From Rhizobium herbae (GTDB taxonomy: Bacteria; Pseudomonadota; Alphaproteobacteria; Rhizobiales; Rhizobiaceae), in NCBI RefSeq assembly GCF_017873135.1, contig NZ_JAGGJV010000003.1:62001-126000 (forward strand): 64,000 nucleotides of DNA, written 5' to 3'. This document shows, in pieces, positions 17,583 through 26,983 of this stretch. Position 1 is the stretch's first letter; every line of letters begins with the position of its first letter. Below the pieces are notes generated by a model that was not told the origin of the DNA, made no database searches, and was given only the letters and a program-made list of their open reading frames with translations. The position numbers and the translations under genes are program-made.

Positions 17583-18788
17583 ATGAACACGACCAATGCA
17601 CTGATCGAAACCGAATACCGGCTGGGCGCACACAACTACAAGCCGATCGACGTGGTTCTGTCGCGCGGTGAAGGCGTCTATGTCTGGGACCTCGACGGCA
17701 ACCGCTATCTCGATTGCCTGTCGGCCTATTCCGCCGTCAACCAGGGCCATTGCCACCCGAAGATCCTCGCCGCGATGGTGGAACAGGCAAGCAAGCTGAC
17801 GCTGACCTCGCGCGCTTTCCGCAACGACCAGCTGGCGCATTTCTACGAGGAACTGGCAGCGCTCACCGGCAGCCACAAGATCCTGCCGATGAACTCCGGC
17901 GCCGAAGCCGTCGAAACCGCCGTCAAGGCGGTGCGCAAATGGGGCTACGAGGTCAAGGGTGTCGCGGAAAACAAGGCCGAGATCGTCGTCTGCTCCAACA
18001 ATTTCCATGGCCGCACCATGGGCATCGTCGGCTTCTCGACCGACCCGGATGCCCGCAGCGGCTTCGGCCCCTTCGCGCCCGGCTTCAAGACCGTGCCATT
18101 CGGCGATATCGAAGCGTTTCGCGCGGCGATCAACGAGAACACCGTCGCCTTTCTGATCGAGCCGATCCAGGGCGAGGCCGGCGTGATGATCCCGCCGCAG
18201 GGCTATTTCCCCGAGGTCCGCGCTCTTTGCTCCAGGCACGGCATCACGCTGATCCTCGACGAGATCCAGACCGGTCTCGGCCGCACCGGCAAGCTGCTCG
18301 CCGAGGAGCATGAAGGCATCGAAGCCGACATGACGCTGATCGGCAAGGCGCTCTCCGGTGGCTTCTATCCGGTTTCCGCAGTGCTTTCAAACTCCGAGGT
18401 GCTTGGTGTGCTCAAGCCCGGCCAGCACGGCTCGACCTTCGGCGGCAATCCGCTGGCCTGCGCCATTGCCCGCGCGGCCTTGAAAGCGCTGACCGAGGAA
18501 GACATGATCGGCAACTCCGCCCGCATGGGCGACCGCTTCCAGAACGGCCTGAAGGACATCCGCTCCAACATCATCAAGGAAGTTCGCGGCCGCGGCCTGA
18601 TGCTGGCTGTCGAGCTCGTGCCGGAAGCCGGAGGCGCCCGCAAATATTGCGAAGCGCTGAAGGAACGCGGCATCCTCGCCAAGGACACGCACGGCGACAC
18701 CATCCGCATCGCCCCGCCACTGGTCATTACGCAAGACCAGGTCGACTGGGCGGTCGAGCAGTTCGCCGGTGTTCTGACGTCAAACTGA
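17583..18788 (+). CDS. rocD: Ornithine aminotransferase
   Basis: This PLP enzyme transfers the delta-amino group of ornithine to 2-oxoglutarate, giving glutamate-5-semialdehyde, the second step after arginase. The 401-residue protein has the class III aminotransferase features: [31 protein letters not shown] with the cofactor Asp226, and the PLP lysine block [10 protein letters not shown] (Lys255). The ATG at 17583 has a GGAG six bases upstream, while the ATG at 17571 has none, so 17583 is preferred. It is operonic with rocF. A 17-bp perfect hairpin follows directly after the stop codon. Confidence 0.95.
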   Translation: MNTTNALIETEYRLGAHNYKPIDVVLSRGEGVYVWDLDGNRYLDCLSAYSAVNQGHCHPKILAAMVEQASKLTLTSRAFRNDQLAHFYEELAALTGSHKILPMNSGAEAVETAVKAVRKWGYEVKGVAENKAEIVVCSNNFHGRTMGIVGFSTDPDARSGFGPFAPGFKTVPFGDIEAFRAAINENTVAFLIEPIQGEAGVMIPPQGYFPEVRALCSRHGITLILDEIQTGLGRTGKLLAEEHEGIEADMTLIGKALSGGFYPVSAVLSNSEVLGVLKPGQHGSTFGGNPLACAIARAALKALTEEDMIGNSARMGDRFQNGLKDIRSNIIKEVRGRGLMLAVELVPEAGGARKYCEALKERGILAKDTHGDTIRIAPPLVITQDQVDWAVEQFAGVLTSN

Positions 18789-18792
18789 GGAT

Positions 18793-18830
18793 GAGGAATG
18801 TGCATCGGCCGACGCCGATGCACATTCCTC
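18793..18830 (+). terminator. Long perfect hairpin after rocD
   Basis: A 17-bp perfect stem (18793-18809 pairing with 18814-18830) encloses a CGAC loop and starts 4 bases after the rocD stop. No T run follows immediately; the nearest is about 25 bases on. It may be a terminator or a 3'-end stabiliser. Confidence 0.55.
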
Positions 18831-19066
18831 TGGCACCAAAAAGCATCTCTTAACGATTTTTGATATAAGGTTCTTTTCAAGGCGCGAACGGCTATCAGGC
18901 CGTGCATGACGCATCGCCCCCGACCGGATGTAACCGGCATTCCAGACAATTTATCTGACGCAGCAAGCGCCAAGCGGAGGAATCCGCGAGCAACATGCAG
19001 CCGCAGACTGTCTTGAAGCTAGGCGCCAGAACGCCAGCCGAAAGCCGCAACGGGAAGGAACCGCAG

Positions 19067-19546
19067 ATGACGAATGCATTGAAAATGGCAGGTTTCGACG
19101 GCGAAACGCTGGAGATCATCGCCTTCCGCCTTCACGATCAGGAATTCTGCGTGAAGACGACGACGATCCGCGAAATCCGCGGCTGGGCCCCCTCGACGCC
19201 GATCCCGCATTCGCCGGCCGACGTTCTCGGCGTCATGAACCTGCGCGGCACGGTCATTCCGATCATCGACCTTGCCCACAAGCTCGGCATGAAGAGCACC
19301 GTTGCCAACGAGCGCAGCGCCATCGTCGTCGCCGAAGTCCACAACATGGTCATCGGCCTTGTCGTCGACCGCGTTTCCGACATCCTGACCGTCCGCGGCG
19401 ACCAGGTGCAGCCCGTCCCGGAAATCACCACGTCCTTCGACAAGAGCTATGCGGAAGGCATCATCGCCAACGAAACCGGCATGATCTGCTTCCTCAATCT
19501 CGCCCGCATGTTCAAGGAACGCGAACTGGACGACGTGGCGGCCTGA
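19067..19546 (+). CDS. cheW: Chemotaxis coupling protein CheW (orphan locus)
   Basis: CheW links chemoreceptors to the CheA kinase. The 159-residue protein is one CheW domain: EIIAFRLHDQEFCVKT, IREIRGW, VLGVMNLRGTVIPIIDL (the typical NLRG.v.pvidL block), VGLVVDRVSDIL-like core (here IGLVVDRVSDIL) and a C-terminal FLNLARMF. An upstream in-frame ATG at 18995 would add 24 residues, but AAGGA at the right distance and family length favour 19067. No other chemotaxis gene is adjacent, so this is a CheW outside the main che cluster, as several rhizobia have. Confidence 0.93.
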   Translation: MTNALKMAGFDGETLEIIAFRLHDQEFCVKTTTIREIRGWAPSTPIPHSPADVLGVMNLRGTVIPIIDLAHKLGMKSTVANERSAIVVAEVHNMVIGLVVDRVSDILTVRGDQVQPVPEITTSFDKSYAEGIIANETGMICFLNLARMFKERELDDVAA

Positions 19547-20155
<609 letters not shown>

Positions 20156-20209
20156 CCCGCTTTCAGCTTCTCGTTCTGGAACCTAGGTACAATTGTCAGG
20201 TTCAATATT

Positions 20210-21589
20210 TCAAGGTTTGGCCTTTGCAGCCAGCCTGCGATCGTACCCATCAAGAAGGCGCTTGGCCAAGGCCGGATAGTCCTCATCGAAATGATGGCCG
20301 CCTTCGATGGGAATAACCTCTATGCCGGTTCCCTTCAGGGTCGGGCAGACATCGTCGTCGTCCTCTGTCCCGTAGATACATTGCACGAGAGCGGGGTTAA
20401 TCTTGGCGATGTCATCCGCCGGATCACCGGCGCCGTCCGATCCGGTAGCGCCAAGCCAGCCAAGTACGGAGATCTTGTAATCCACCTGGTGGGACACCGC
20501 CATCAGGGATACCTGCGCAATCCTGTCGCGATCTGCCTGCGGCAGGAGATTGTAGGTCCGGGGCAGGATATCCGCGCCGAAGGAATAACCGATCAGCAGG
20601 ATATGCTTCACATTCCAGCGCTTGCTGTAGAGCGCGATGATGCGATGCAGGTCGTCGGCGGTTTCCTGGGGCTGGCGCTCGGACCAGAAGTAGCGCAGCG
20701 AATCGACGCCGACCACCGGCATTCCCTGCTGCTGCAGGATATCGCCAACCTCCTTGTCGATATCGCGCCAGCCGCCGTCGCCGGAATAGACGATCGCCAT
20801 CGTATCCCGCGTCGGCTTGGCATCGAGCACGGTCAATGGCAGGCCGAGCGGATTGTCGTCGCCTGCGGACGCAGAGACGAGAGCCGACAGTGCGTCGGAA
20901 AAAGCCTTCCACATGTCGTCATCCGTTTCCGTGATTTCGATATCGCTGTGTTTGGCGGTCAACTCGGCAACATGCGCGCGGCCGTCGGCTGGCGCCGCAC
21001 CAGTGAAGAGCACCGTAATTGGATCGGGCAGCGCGCCGTCGGTGAGGCCATAGATCATATGGTCGCCCACCGTTTTCTTGTCGGCCGGCGTGCACAGCTC
21101 TTTGGTGAGGGCGATGCCGGCTTCGGGGTCTACTGCCAATGTCTGGCCGATTGTCGCCGCAGGCGTCTGCGCGGCAATTGCAAGGGCAAGCGCGCCGCCG
21201 GCACCGGCGCCCGCCACGATCGGCAGGTGATAGTCGGTGTTCTTCGCCGCACGCTGGACCTCCTGGCTCAGCGCCTCGATATCCGACACCATATAGACGC
21301 ACTCACCGTCATCCTTTGCCAGAGAAGCCAGATAGCTCGGCAGATCGATGCCGATAACCAGCGCCCCGCCGCCGGTGAGGCTCTTGGCAAGTGCATCCTC
21401 CTTGTCCGACCAGCCGGTTTTATCCGAGATCAGGACGACGGCAGCGGCGACATCGCCGTCAGGCATCAGAATATGCGGCGACGGAATCATGCCCGTATCG
21501 AACGCGGCCGCGTCCTCGCAGCGGGCTCCGGATGCGGAGAAAAGCAGACCAGCGGCAAAAACGGCATGACGACAGGTTTTCCAGATCAT
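20210..21589 (-). CDS. acvB: AcvB/AtvA, periplasmic virulence and acid-tolerance hydrolase (VirJ family)
   Basis: AcvB homologues (AtvA in Rhizobium tropici) are periplasmic serine hydrolases required for virulence or acid tolerance; the Agrobacterium protein hydrolyses lysyl-phosphatidylglycerol. This 459-residue protein has a signal peptide (MIWKTCRHAVFAAGLLF, cleavage near GARC), an N-terminal VirJ-like domain, and a C-terminal alpha/beta-hydrolase domain with VYSGDGGW and the nucleophile elbow GYSFGAD (G-x-S-x-G), plus a late His/Asp segment GGHHFDEDY. Its ATG (21589-21587) overlaps the lpiA stop in an ATGA junction, so the pair is translationally coupled. The synthase and the hydrolase of the same lipid thus come from one mRNA. 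Confidence 0.93.
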   Translation of the reverse strand: MIWKTCRHAVFAAGLLFSASGARCEDAAAFDTGMIPSPHILMPDGDVAAAVVLISDKTGWSDKEDALAKSLTGGGALVIGIDLPSYLASLAKDDGECVYMVSDIEALSQEVQRAAKNTDYHLPIVAGAGAGGALALAIAAQTPAATIGQTLAVDPEAGIALTKELCTPADKKTVGDHMIYGLTDGALPDPITVLFTGAAPADGRAHVAELTAKHSDIEITETDDDMWKAFSDALSALVSASAGDDNPLGLPLTVLDAKPTRDTMAIVYSGDGGWRDIDKEVGDILQQQGMPVVGVDSLRYFWSERQPQETADDLHRIIALYSKRWNVKHILLIGYSFGADILPRTYNLLPQADRDRIAQVSLMAVSHQVDYKISVLGWLGATGSDGAGDPADDIAKINPALVQCIYGTEDDDDVCPTLKGTGIEVIPIEGGHHFDEDYPALAKRLLDGYDRRLAAKAKP

Positions 21590-24186
21590 TTCTTCACAAT
21601 CCCCTTTACACCGCCGCCGATGAGAAATGTCGCATCCATGAGTGCCAGCACAGGATTGATACCACCACCCGCCGCCATATAGCGAGGCTGCCATTGCGGA
21701 TGAAACTTGGACTTGAAAGCCTTCAATCCCTTGAAATTATAGAAGCGTTCGCCGTGTTCGAAAACCGTGCGACCGACCTTGTCCCAGACCGGCGACGAAC
21801 GGCGCTCCGAGAGGCCGGCCAGAGGCGCCATGCCGAGATTGAAACGCTTGAAGCCCTTGCCGCGCAAATATTCCATCAGGGAGACGAAGAGAAAATCCAT
21901 CGATCCCTTCGGCGCCTCCGGCAGGAAGCGCATGAGGTCGATCGTGCCTTCCTCGCAGACATCCGTCACCAGGATATTGGCAAACGCCACGATCCGGCCG
22001 TCAAGCCGCAGAATTCCGACCGGCTGGGCGACAATATAGTCCTTGTTGAACGCTCCCAGCGAAAAGCCCTTTTCCTTGGCGCGGTGATGCGCAAGCCATG
22101 CATCCGATACGGAGACCAGTTCGTCCATGATCGCCGGAATATCTTCGGGTTCGACGACCGAAAACTGCAGCCCGTCCCGTTGCGCCCGGCTGACGGTCTG
22201 CCGCAGGGTGGCCCACTTGCCGCCCTTCAGCTCGAAGGTGGTGAGGTCCGCTGTGGCCAGTTCGCCGAGGCGGAATGCACGCAACCCCGCATCCGCGTAA
22301 TAGGAGAGCCCGGCGGGCGATACCTGATAGAATACCGGCCGGCAGCCGCAGGACCGCGCTTCCTCGATGAACCGCCAGATCAGATCCGGCCATGCATCAC
22401 GCGGGCCGACCGGATCGAACAGAGCGATCCAGGAGCGGGCCTGCCGCCCATACATGATGAAAGCCCGGCCATCGGCCGAAAACATCAGGCTCTTGTCGCC
22501 CATCCGCACCAGATTGGCATCCGACATATCCTGCGCGCGGACAATGGCGATCGCTTTTTCCATCTCCTCTGCCGATGAAGCCTTGAAAGAGCCTTTTGCG
22601 GGCCGTAACAGGCTCCACAGCGCCGCCGCGCCGGAAAAGATCGTCAATCCCAGCACCGCACGAAGGCCGCGCGGCGCTTCCTCCGACAGTTCGAACTGCC
22701 ACCAGAGCGTATTGCTGTATTCCACGTCGCGATAGACGAACAGCAGAACGATCACCGCGAAAGCACAGAGCGCCAGCATCGCCGTCAGCCACGGCACCGT
22801 CAGCCGTTCGTTCGACAGGTTCGCCGGCCTGTCGAACATGCGGTGCGTGGCAAGCAGGCTGACGATGAAAAATGCCAGCAGGCTCGCCTCGATCAGGGCA
22901 ACGGCCTTGAGGAGAGAAAACAGCAGCGCGACGACGGCAACGACGAGCGCCGCCCACCAGGCGCTGTCCAGCTGCCGGGCAAGACCGCGGGCGATGATGA
23001 CGAGGACGAGGCCGAGAAGGCTCGCCAGAAAATGTGCGCCTTCGATCACCGGCAGCGGCACATAGTCGGCAAGGAATGCCAGATTGTCGTCCGGTGTCGG
23101 GGTGACGCTCGAAAACACCAGCATGGCTGCCAGAATGAGAGCGAGTGTCGCCAGCAGAAGCGGCGTCAGCCTGGCCCCAACCCGGCGCAGGCTCGAAGCG
23201 ACCGGCTTGTGATAGAGGCTGCGCAACTCGGCGCCGATGACGAAAATGACCGCCAGCAGAAGCGGCAGGACGTGGTAGATGAGGCGATAGAGGACCAGCG
23301 CGCCGAGGACCGTGTCGACATCGGCTGCCTGGCCGAGCGCAGCGACTATCACGGCCTCGAAGACGCCGAGCCCTGCCGGCACATGGCTGAGAACGCCCAG
23401 CCCGACGGCCACCGCATAAATGGCAAGGAATGCCGGCCAGCCGATGACCCCGTCGGGCAGGAGTACGTAGAGGACGGAGGCCGAGGCCGCGATGTCGAGC
23501 ACGGTGATGAGGAACTGGCGCGACGCCGTGCGCGAATCGGGAATGCGCAGCGAAAAACGCCCCAGCTGCAAGGCCCGATTGTCACGCCCCGCCACCATCA
23601 GAGCTGCAAGAGCGGTCAGTATCAGCACGGCAATGGCGCGCAAGGCAGGCGAACTCACGCCGACGAGCGGCGCGACTTCCGGGGCGATCATCAAAAGGCT
23701 GAGGGAGGCGACGCTTGCAAGTCCGAGCCCGAAGGCAAGGGTGACGAACGCGATGACGCCGGCGATTTCCTCCGGCCTCAAGCCCAGACGGGAATAGGCG
23801 CGATAGCGGATGGCGCCGCCGCTCAACGGGCCGAAGCCTGCCGTATTGCCGACGGCATAGGCGGCAGAGGCTGTCAGCGCGACGTCGGCATAGGGCAGCT
23901 TGCGTTTGAGGTAGATCAACGCCCCGACATCGTAAAAGGTCAAGGCGAAGAAGCTCAAGGCGGTAAAGCCGATGGCAAGCGCGACCGACGCCGCGCTGGT
24001 CTCCCCGAGCGCGGACATCACGTCCTCGTAGCGGACTTCGCTCGTGAGGTGGAAGATCGCGTAGCCGGCGAGCGCCAGAATGAGAATCGTGGCTGCCGCC
24101 GCCAGCAGCCGGCCTTGCAGAAACACCCGCTGAATCACGGTTTGAGCCCCGTTGGACTCATCGTTTTTATCGATCGTATTGGACAT
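21586..24186 (-). CDS. lpiA: LpiA, lysyl-phosphatidylglycerol synthase (MprF family)
   Basis: LpiA/MprF transfers lysine from Lys-tRNA to phosphatidylglycerol at the inner membrane and flips the product, lowering surface charge; in rhizobia it is induced by low pH. The 866-residue protein has a long polytopic N-terminal flippase domain (about residues 20-520, with GNTAGFGPLSGGAIRYRAYSR typical of the family, in short blocks) and a soluble C-terminal DUF2156 GNAT-like transferase domain (DLMRFLPEAPKGSMDFLF, LGMAPLAGL). The start is taken at MSNTIDK (24186), since the upstream extension of the frame has no family similarity. It forms an operon with acvB and is divergent from a K+ channel gene. 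Confidence 0.93.
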   Translation of the reverse strand: MSNTIDKNDESNGAQTVIQRVFLQGRLLAAAATILILALAGYAIFHLTSEVRYEDVMSALGETSAASVALAIGFTALSFFALTFYDVGALIYLKRKLPYADVALTASAAYAVGNTAGFGPLSGGAIRYRAYSRLGLRPEEIAGVIAFVTLAFGLGLASVASLSLLMIAPEVAPLVGVSSPALRAIAVLILTALAALMVAGRDNRALQLGRFSLRIPDSRTASRQFLITVLDIAASASVLYVLLPDGVIGWPAFLAIYAVAVGLGVLSHVPAGLGVFEAVIVAALGQAADVDTVLGALVLYRLIYHVLPLLLAVIFVIGAELRSLYHKPVASSLRRVGARLTPLLLATLALILAAMLVFSSVTPTPDDNLAFLADYVPLPVIEGAHFLASLLGLVLVIIARGLARQLDSAWWAALVVAVVALLFSLLKAVALIEASLLAFFIVSLLATHRMFDRPANLSNERLTVPWLTAMLALCAFAVIVLLFVYRDVEYSNTLWWQFELSEEAPRGLRAVLGLTIFSGAAALWSLLRPAKGSFKASSAEEMEKAIAIVRAQDMSDANLVRMGDKSLMFSADGRAFIMYGRQARSWIALFDPVGPRDAWPDLIWRFIEEARSCGCRPVFYQVSPAGLSYYADAGLRAFRLGELATADLTTFELKGGKWATLRQTVSRAQRDGLQFSVVEPEDIPAIMDELVSVSDAWLAHHRAKEKGFSLGAFNKDYIVAQPVGILRLDGRIVAFANILVTDVCEEGTIDLMRFLPEAPKGSMDFLFVSLMEYLRGKGFKRFNLGMAPLAGLSERRSSPVWDKVGRTVFEHGERFYNFKGLKAFKSKFHPQWQPRYMAAGGGINPVLALMDATFLIGGGVKGIVKK

Positions 24187-24257
24187 GCGGCACCTGGCAA
24201 AGCATTTTAAACGGCAACATCGGCGACGATATACATCCCGGCCGGCCGCAAAATAAA

Positions 24258-24273
24258 GTGAACTTCCTGTAAC
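24258..24273 (-). promoter_or_regulatory. OmpR-type direct repeat in the lpiA / channel divergent promoter
   Basis: GTGAAC (24258-24263) and TGTAAC (24268-24273) form a degenerate direct repeat with a 10-base period, about 75-90 bases upstream of the lpiA start. OmpR-class regulators such as acid-responsive ChvI bind direct repeats of this spacing. Assignment to ChvI is a guess. Confidence 0.3.
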
Positions 24274-24342
24274 ATTCAGGTTCCGATTTTCAACCCTTGA
24301 GAACCCGCAAGAAAGGGGCATGGCGATATCTGGAAAAGAACT

Positions 24343-25206
24343 ATGGCGGAACTGTGCGTGCTTGGCATTGACCGTTGCATCTCGCCGGCCTATCCCGTTT
24401 TCATGACAGAGCAGATCGATACAGAAATACCGGAAGGACCGATATTGAGCACTCTGCGCGCCCGCCTGCGCATGCTTTATCTCGGAACCAGCGCACGGGC
24501 GATCCAGTTCCAGATCACCATGGCGGTGGTCGATCTTGCCATCATCATTTTCTTTCTCCTCGGACCCTATTTCAGCGCCGGAAGAACTTACCTCATCATC
24601 GACTACGCGATCGCCGCCCTGATCGCCTTCGAACTCGGCGCGCGGGCGCTGATCGCCTCGAATCTCAAACGCTGGCTGACGCGGCCGATGACCTGGGTCG
24701 ATATCGCTATCCTGGCGACGCTGCTGTTTCCGACCCAGTTTTCCAACTTCGCCTTCCTGCGCGCCTTCCGCATCTGGTCGCTCGGCCAAAGCAAGGTATT
24801 CACGCTTTTGATCAAGCGGGCGGGCTATGCCGAATGGGAAGACATCATCCGCGCCTGCATCAACTTCCTGACTTTCCTGTTCCTCGTCACCGGCTTCGTC
24901 TACACGGCATTTTTCTATCACGTGGCGGGCGCCGAAGGTTTCGTCGATGCGCTCTATTTCACCGTCGCCACCATAACGACGACCGGGTTCGGCGATATCA
25001 CCCTGCCCGGCACGCTTGGCAAGCTCACCTCGATCGTCACGATGATCTTCGGCATCTCATTGTTCGTGCGGCTGGCACAGGCAATCGTACGACCCCACAA
25101 GGTGGTTTTCCCCTGCCCGCAATGCGGCCTGCAGCGCCATGACGCCAACGCCGTGCATTGCAAGGCCTGCGGGCACGTATTGAATATTCCGGATGAGGGG
25201 AATTGA
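24343..25206 (+). CDS. Voltage-gated-type K+ channel with C-terminal zinc ribbon
   Basis: This 287-residue inner-membrane protein has the six-helix Kv/ion-channel fold: hydrophobic segments from about residue 60, then a pore loop with the K+ selectivity filter TTTGFGDI at about residue 212. The last 30 residues carry CPQCGLQRHD and CKACGH (Cys258, Cys261, Cys273, Cys276), a rubredoxin-like zinc-ribbon knuckle. That is unusual for a channel and may act as a cytosolic regulatory or assembly module. The frame opens at ATG 24343; an internal Met at 24403 is an alternative. It is divergent from lpiA, so the two share a promoter region. Confidence 0.85.
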   Translation: MAELCVLGIDRCISPAYPVFMTEQIDTEIPEGPILSTLRARLRMLYLGTSARAIQFQITMAVVDLAIIIFFLLGPYFSAGRTYLIIDYAIAALIAFELGARALIASNLKRWLTRPMTWVDIAILATLLFPTQFSNFAFLRAFRIWSLGQSKVFTLLIKRAGYAEWEDIIRACINFLTFLFLVTGFVYTAFFYHVAGAEGFVDALYFTVATITTTGFGDITLPGTLGKLTSIVTMIFGISLFVRLAQAIVRPHKVVFPCPQCGLQRHDANAVHCKACGHVLNIPDEGN

Positions 25207-25329
25207 AGTCTACCTGACTTGAACGAGGTATCGCTCGGCCTCAGCAAAGGAAACACCCAAATTTGTCCCTCTCTATACCTTGGCTTGAATGCTAATATTC
25301 ACTCCGGGGCAACACTTGGGGGAATACAA

Positions 25330-25731
25330 ATGCCGCGCGTCGCACAGCTCTACTTTCGCACCGCCATCATTTTCCTGATCGTCGGAATTTCGATGGGTCT
25401 CAACATGGTCATCTCGCAGGATCATAGCGCCATCGGCGCGCATGCCCACGCCAATCTGCTCGGCTGGGTGACGATGGCAATCTTCGGCGGATACCACGCT
25501 CTGAACCCGGCCAAGGCAGAACGGCGGATCGCCATGATCCAGTATTTTGTCTACACCACCGGCGTGGCGTTGATGGTCCCCGCGCTCTACCTCATGCTCA
25601 CGGGCAATCCTTCCATGGAGCCCGTGGTCGCGGTCGCATCGCTGATCACGTTCGCCGGGGTGCTGTTGTTCGCGGTGATCATCTTCAGTAGCGGAACTGT
25701 CGAGACCCGCCCGACCGCCGTTGCGCGCTAA
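25330..25731 (+). CDS. Small four-helix membrane protein, cytochrome oxidase subunit I-like
   Basis: This 133-residue protein has four predicted transmembrane helices. The block HSAIGAHAHANLLGW followed by GGYHALNP resembles the haem-binding His region of the haem-copper oxidase / NnrS-like superfamily, and rhizobial homologues are often labelled cytochrome-c oxidase-like. It is too short to be a full oxidase subunit, so catalytic function is not claimed. The ATG at 25330 has a GGGGGA six bases upstream, which decides the start over the longer open frame. Confidence 0.75.
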   Translation: MPRVAQLYFRTAIIFLIVGISMGLNMVISQDHSAIGAHAHANLLGWVTMAIFGGYHALNPAKAERRIAMIQYFVYTTGVALMVPALYLMLTGNPSMEPVVAVASLITFAGVLLFAVIIFSSGTVETRPTAVAR

Positions 25732-25847
25732 GAGACATCCGACTTTCAACCCCCGCTCTTCGTCTGCCACGTTCTGGAACACGTGGAGAACGGTCATCTG
25801 TTTGGCAATTGCGATCCGTCGATGTGTGACGCTGTGGACAATGACGC

Positions 25848-26969
25848 TTAAACCCGCGTCGCCTTCAGCCGCTCCTCGTCCAGCACAATACCCAGCCCCG
25901 GCGCCTCGCCCAGTTCCAGCCAACCGTCCTTGTGCTTCAGCGGCGAGACCATCGGATAGTCGCGGCGCTCCTCGCTCCATTCCGGATTGTCGTAGGGATA
26001 TTCGAGGAACGGCGCATCGCCGGCACCGGCCGTCAGATGCGCGTTGGCCAGAACGCCGATGCCGTTGGTCCAGGAATGGGGCGTGAACATCACACCGGCT
26101 TCGCGGGCCTGATAGGCAAGACGCCGGCAACCGGTGATGCCGCCGACCAGCGCCACGTCGGGCTGGATGACGTCGAAGGCGCGCTCCTCGATGATATCGC
26201 GGAACTCATAGAGTTCGCGGGTCATCTCGCCGCCGGCGATGCGGACCGAAGTCGCATCCGAGAGCCGCCGCATGCCTTCGCGGTCTGAACGGAACAGCGG
26301 CTCTTCCATCCAGTAGATATCGAGCTTTTCCAGTTCCTTCGCAACAGTCAACGCATCCTTGAACGTCCAGGACAGCGTCGTGTCCCACGGCATGCGCCAG
26401 CCCTGATTACAATCGACCATCAGCTCGAGCTTGTCGCCGACGCGCGCGCGCACGGCCTCAAGCGCCTTGATATCCGCCTTCCAGCTGCCGCGACCGCCGG
26501 TCGAGGAGGAAAAGCGCACTTTCATGGCCGGGAAGCCTTCCTCGATATAGCGCTCGGCCTGATCGGCCATCGCCGACGGGTCGCGCAGCACACCGGAGGA
26601 GGCATAGAGTCTGACCTTGTCGGCGCGGCCGCCGAGCATGCGCCAGACGGGCTCGCCGGTAATCTTGCCCGATAGGTCCCACAGAGCGAGATCCATCGGC
26701 CAGCAGCGGCCATAGTGGAAGCTGATATGCGACAGCACCTCGTAATGCCGCTCCAGATGGCGCGGGTCCTGCCCGATAAACAGGTCCTCATGCCCCTCGA
26801 AGCCCTTCATCAGGTCGCCGGAGCCGATGCCCTCGCGGCCCTCGTCGTCCCGAACGCGAACGATGGTCGCATCGAAATGCTGGCGCGGACGGCCGTCCCA
26901 GCTTGCCTTGAAGGCCGGATCCAGCGGCAGGCGGTGATGGGTGATCTCGATGGAAACGATCTTGCTCAT
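25848..26969 (-). CDS. Mandelate racemase / muconate lactonizing family enzyme (enolase superfamily)
   Basis: This 373-residue enolase-superfamily enzyme has metal ligands in VDCNQGW (Asp), WMEEP (Glu) and AGGEM (Glu). A His/Asp dyad is present as IQPDVALVGG and FTPHSW, which places it in the mandelate racemase subgroup. The usual KxK base motif reads KVR (AMKVRF), a KxR variant found in some sugar-acid dehydratases. The substrate is probably an acid sugar or similar hydroxy acid, abstracted at the alpha carbon. The start at MSKIVSIEI (26969) has a GGGGAG upstream. It is the last gene of a minus-strand operon after Fe-ADH and ALDH. Confidence 0.85.
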   Translation of the reverse strand: MSKIVSIEITHHRLPLDPAFKASWDGRPRQHFDATIVRVRDDEGREGIGSGDLMKGFEGHEDLFIGQDPRHLERHYEVLSHISFHYGRCWPMDLALWDLSGKITGEPVWRMLGGRADKVRLYASSGVLRDPSAMADQAERYIEEGFPAMKVRFSSSTGGRGSWKADIKALEAVRARVGDKLELMVDCNQGWRMPWDTTLSWTFKDALTVAKELEKLDIYWMEEPLFRSDREGMRRLSDATSVRIAGGEMTRELYEFRDIIEERAFDVIQPDVALVGGITGCRRLAYQAREAGVMFTPHSWTNGIGVLANAHLTAGAGDAPFLEYPYDNPEWSEERRDYPMVSPLKHKDGWLELGEAPGLGIVLDEERLKATRV

Positions 26970-26983
26970 GGCTCTTGCTCCCC

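Noticed and set aside
22843-24210. 455-codon plus-strand frame over lpiA
   Set aside because: Antisense shadow, very Arg/Gln-rich and without any membrane segment.
24187-24921. 245-residue N-terminal extension of LpiA
   Set aside because: The frame is open upstream but antisense to the channel gene. It has no MprF similarity, and the family start is at MSNTIDK.
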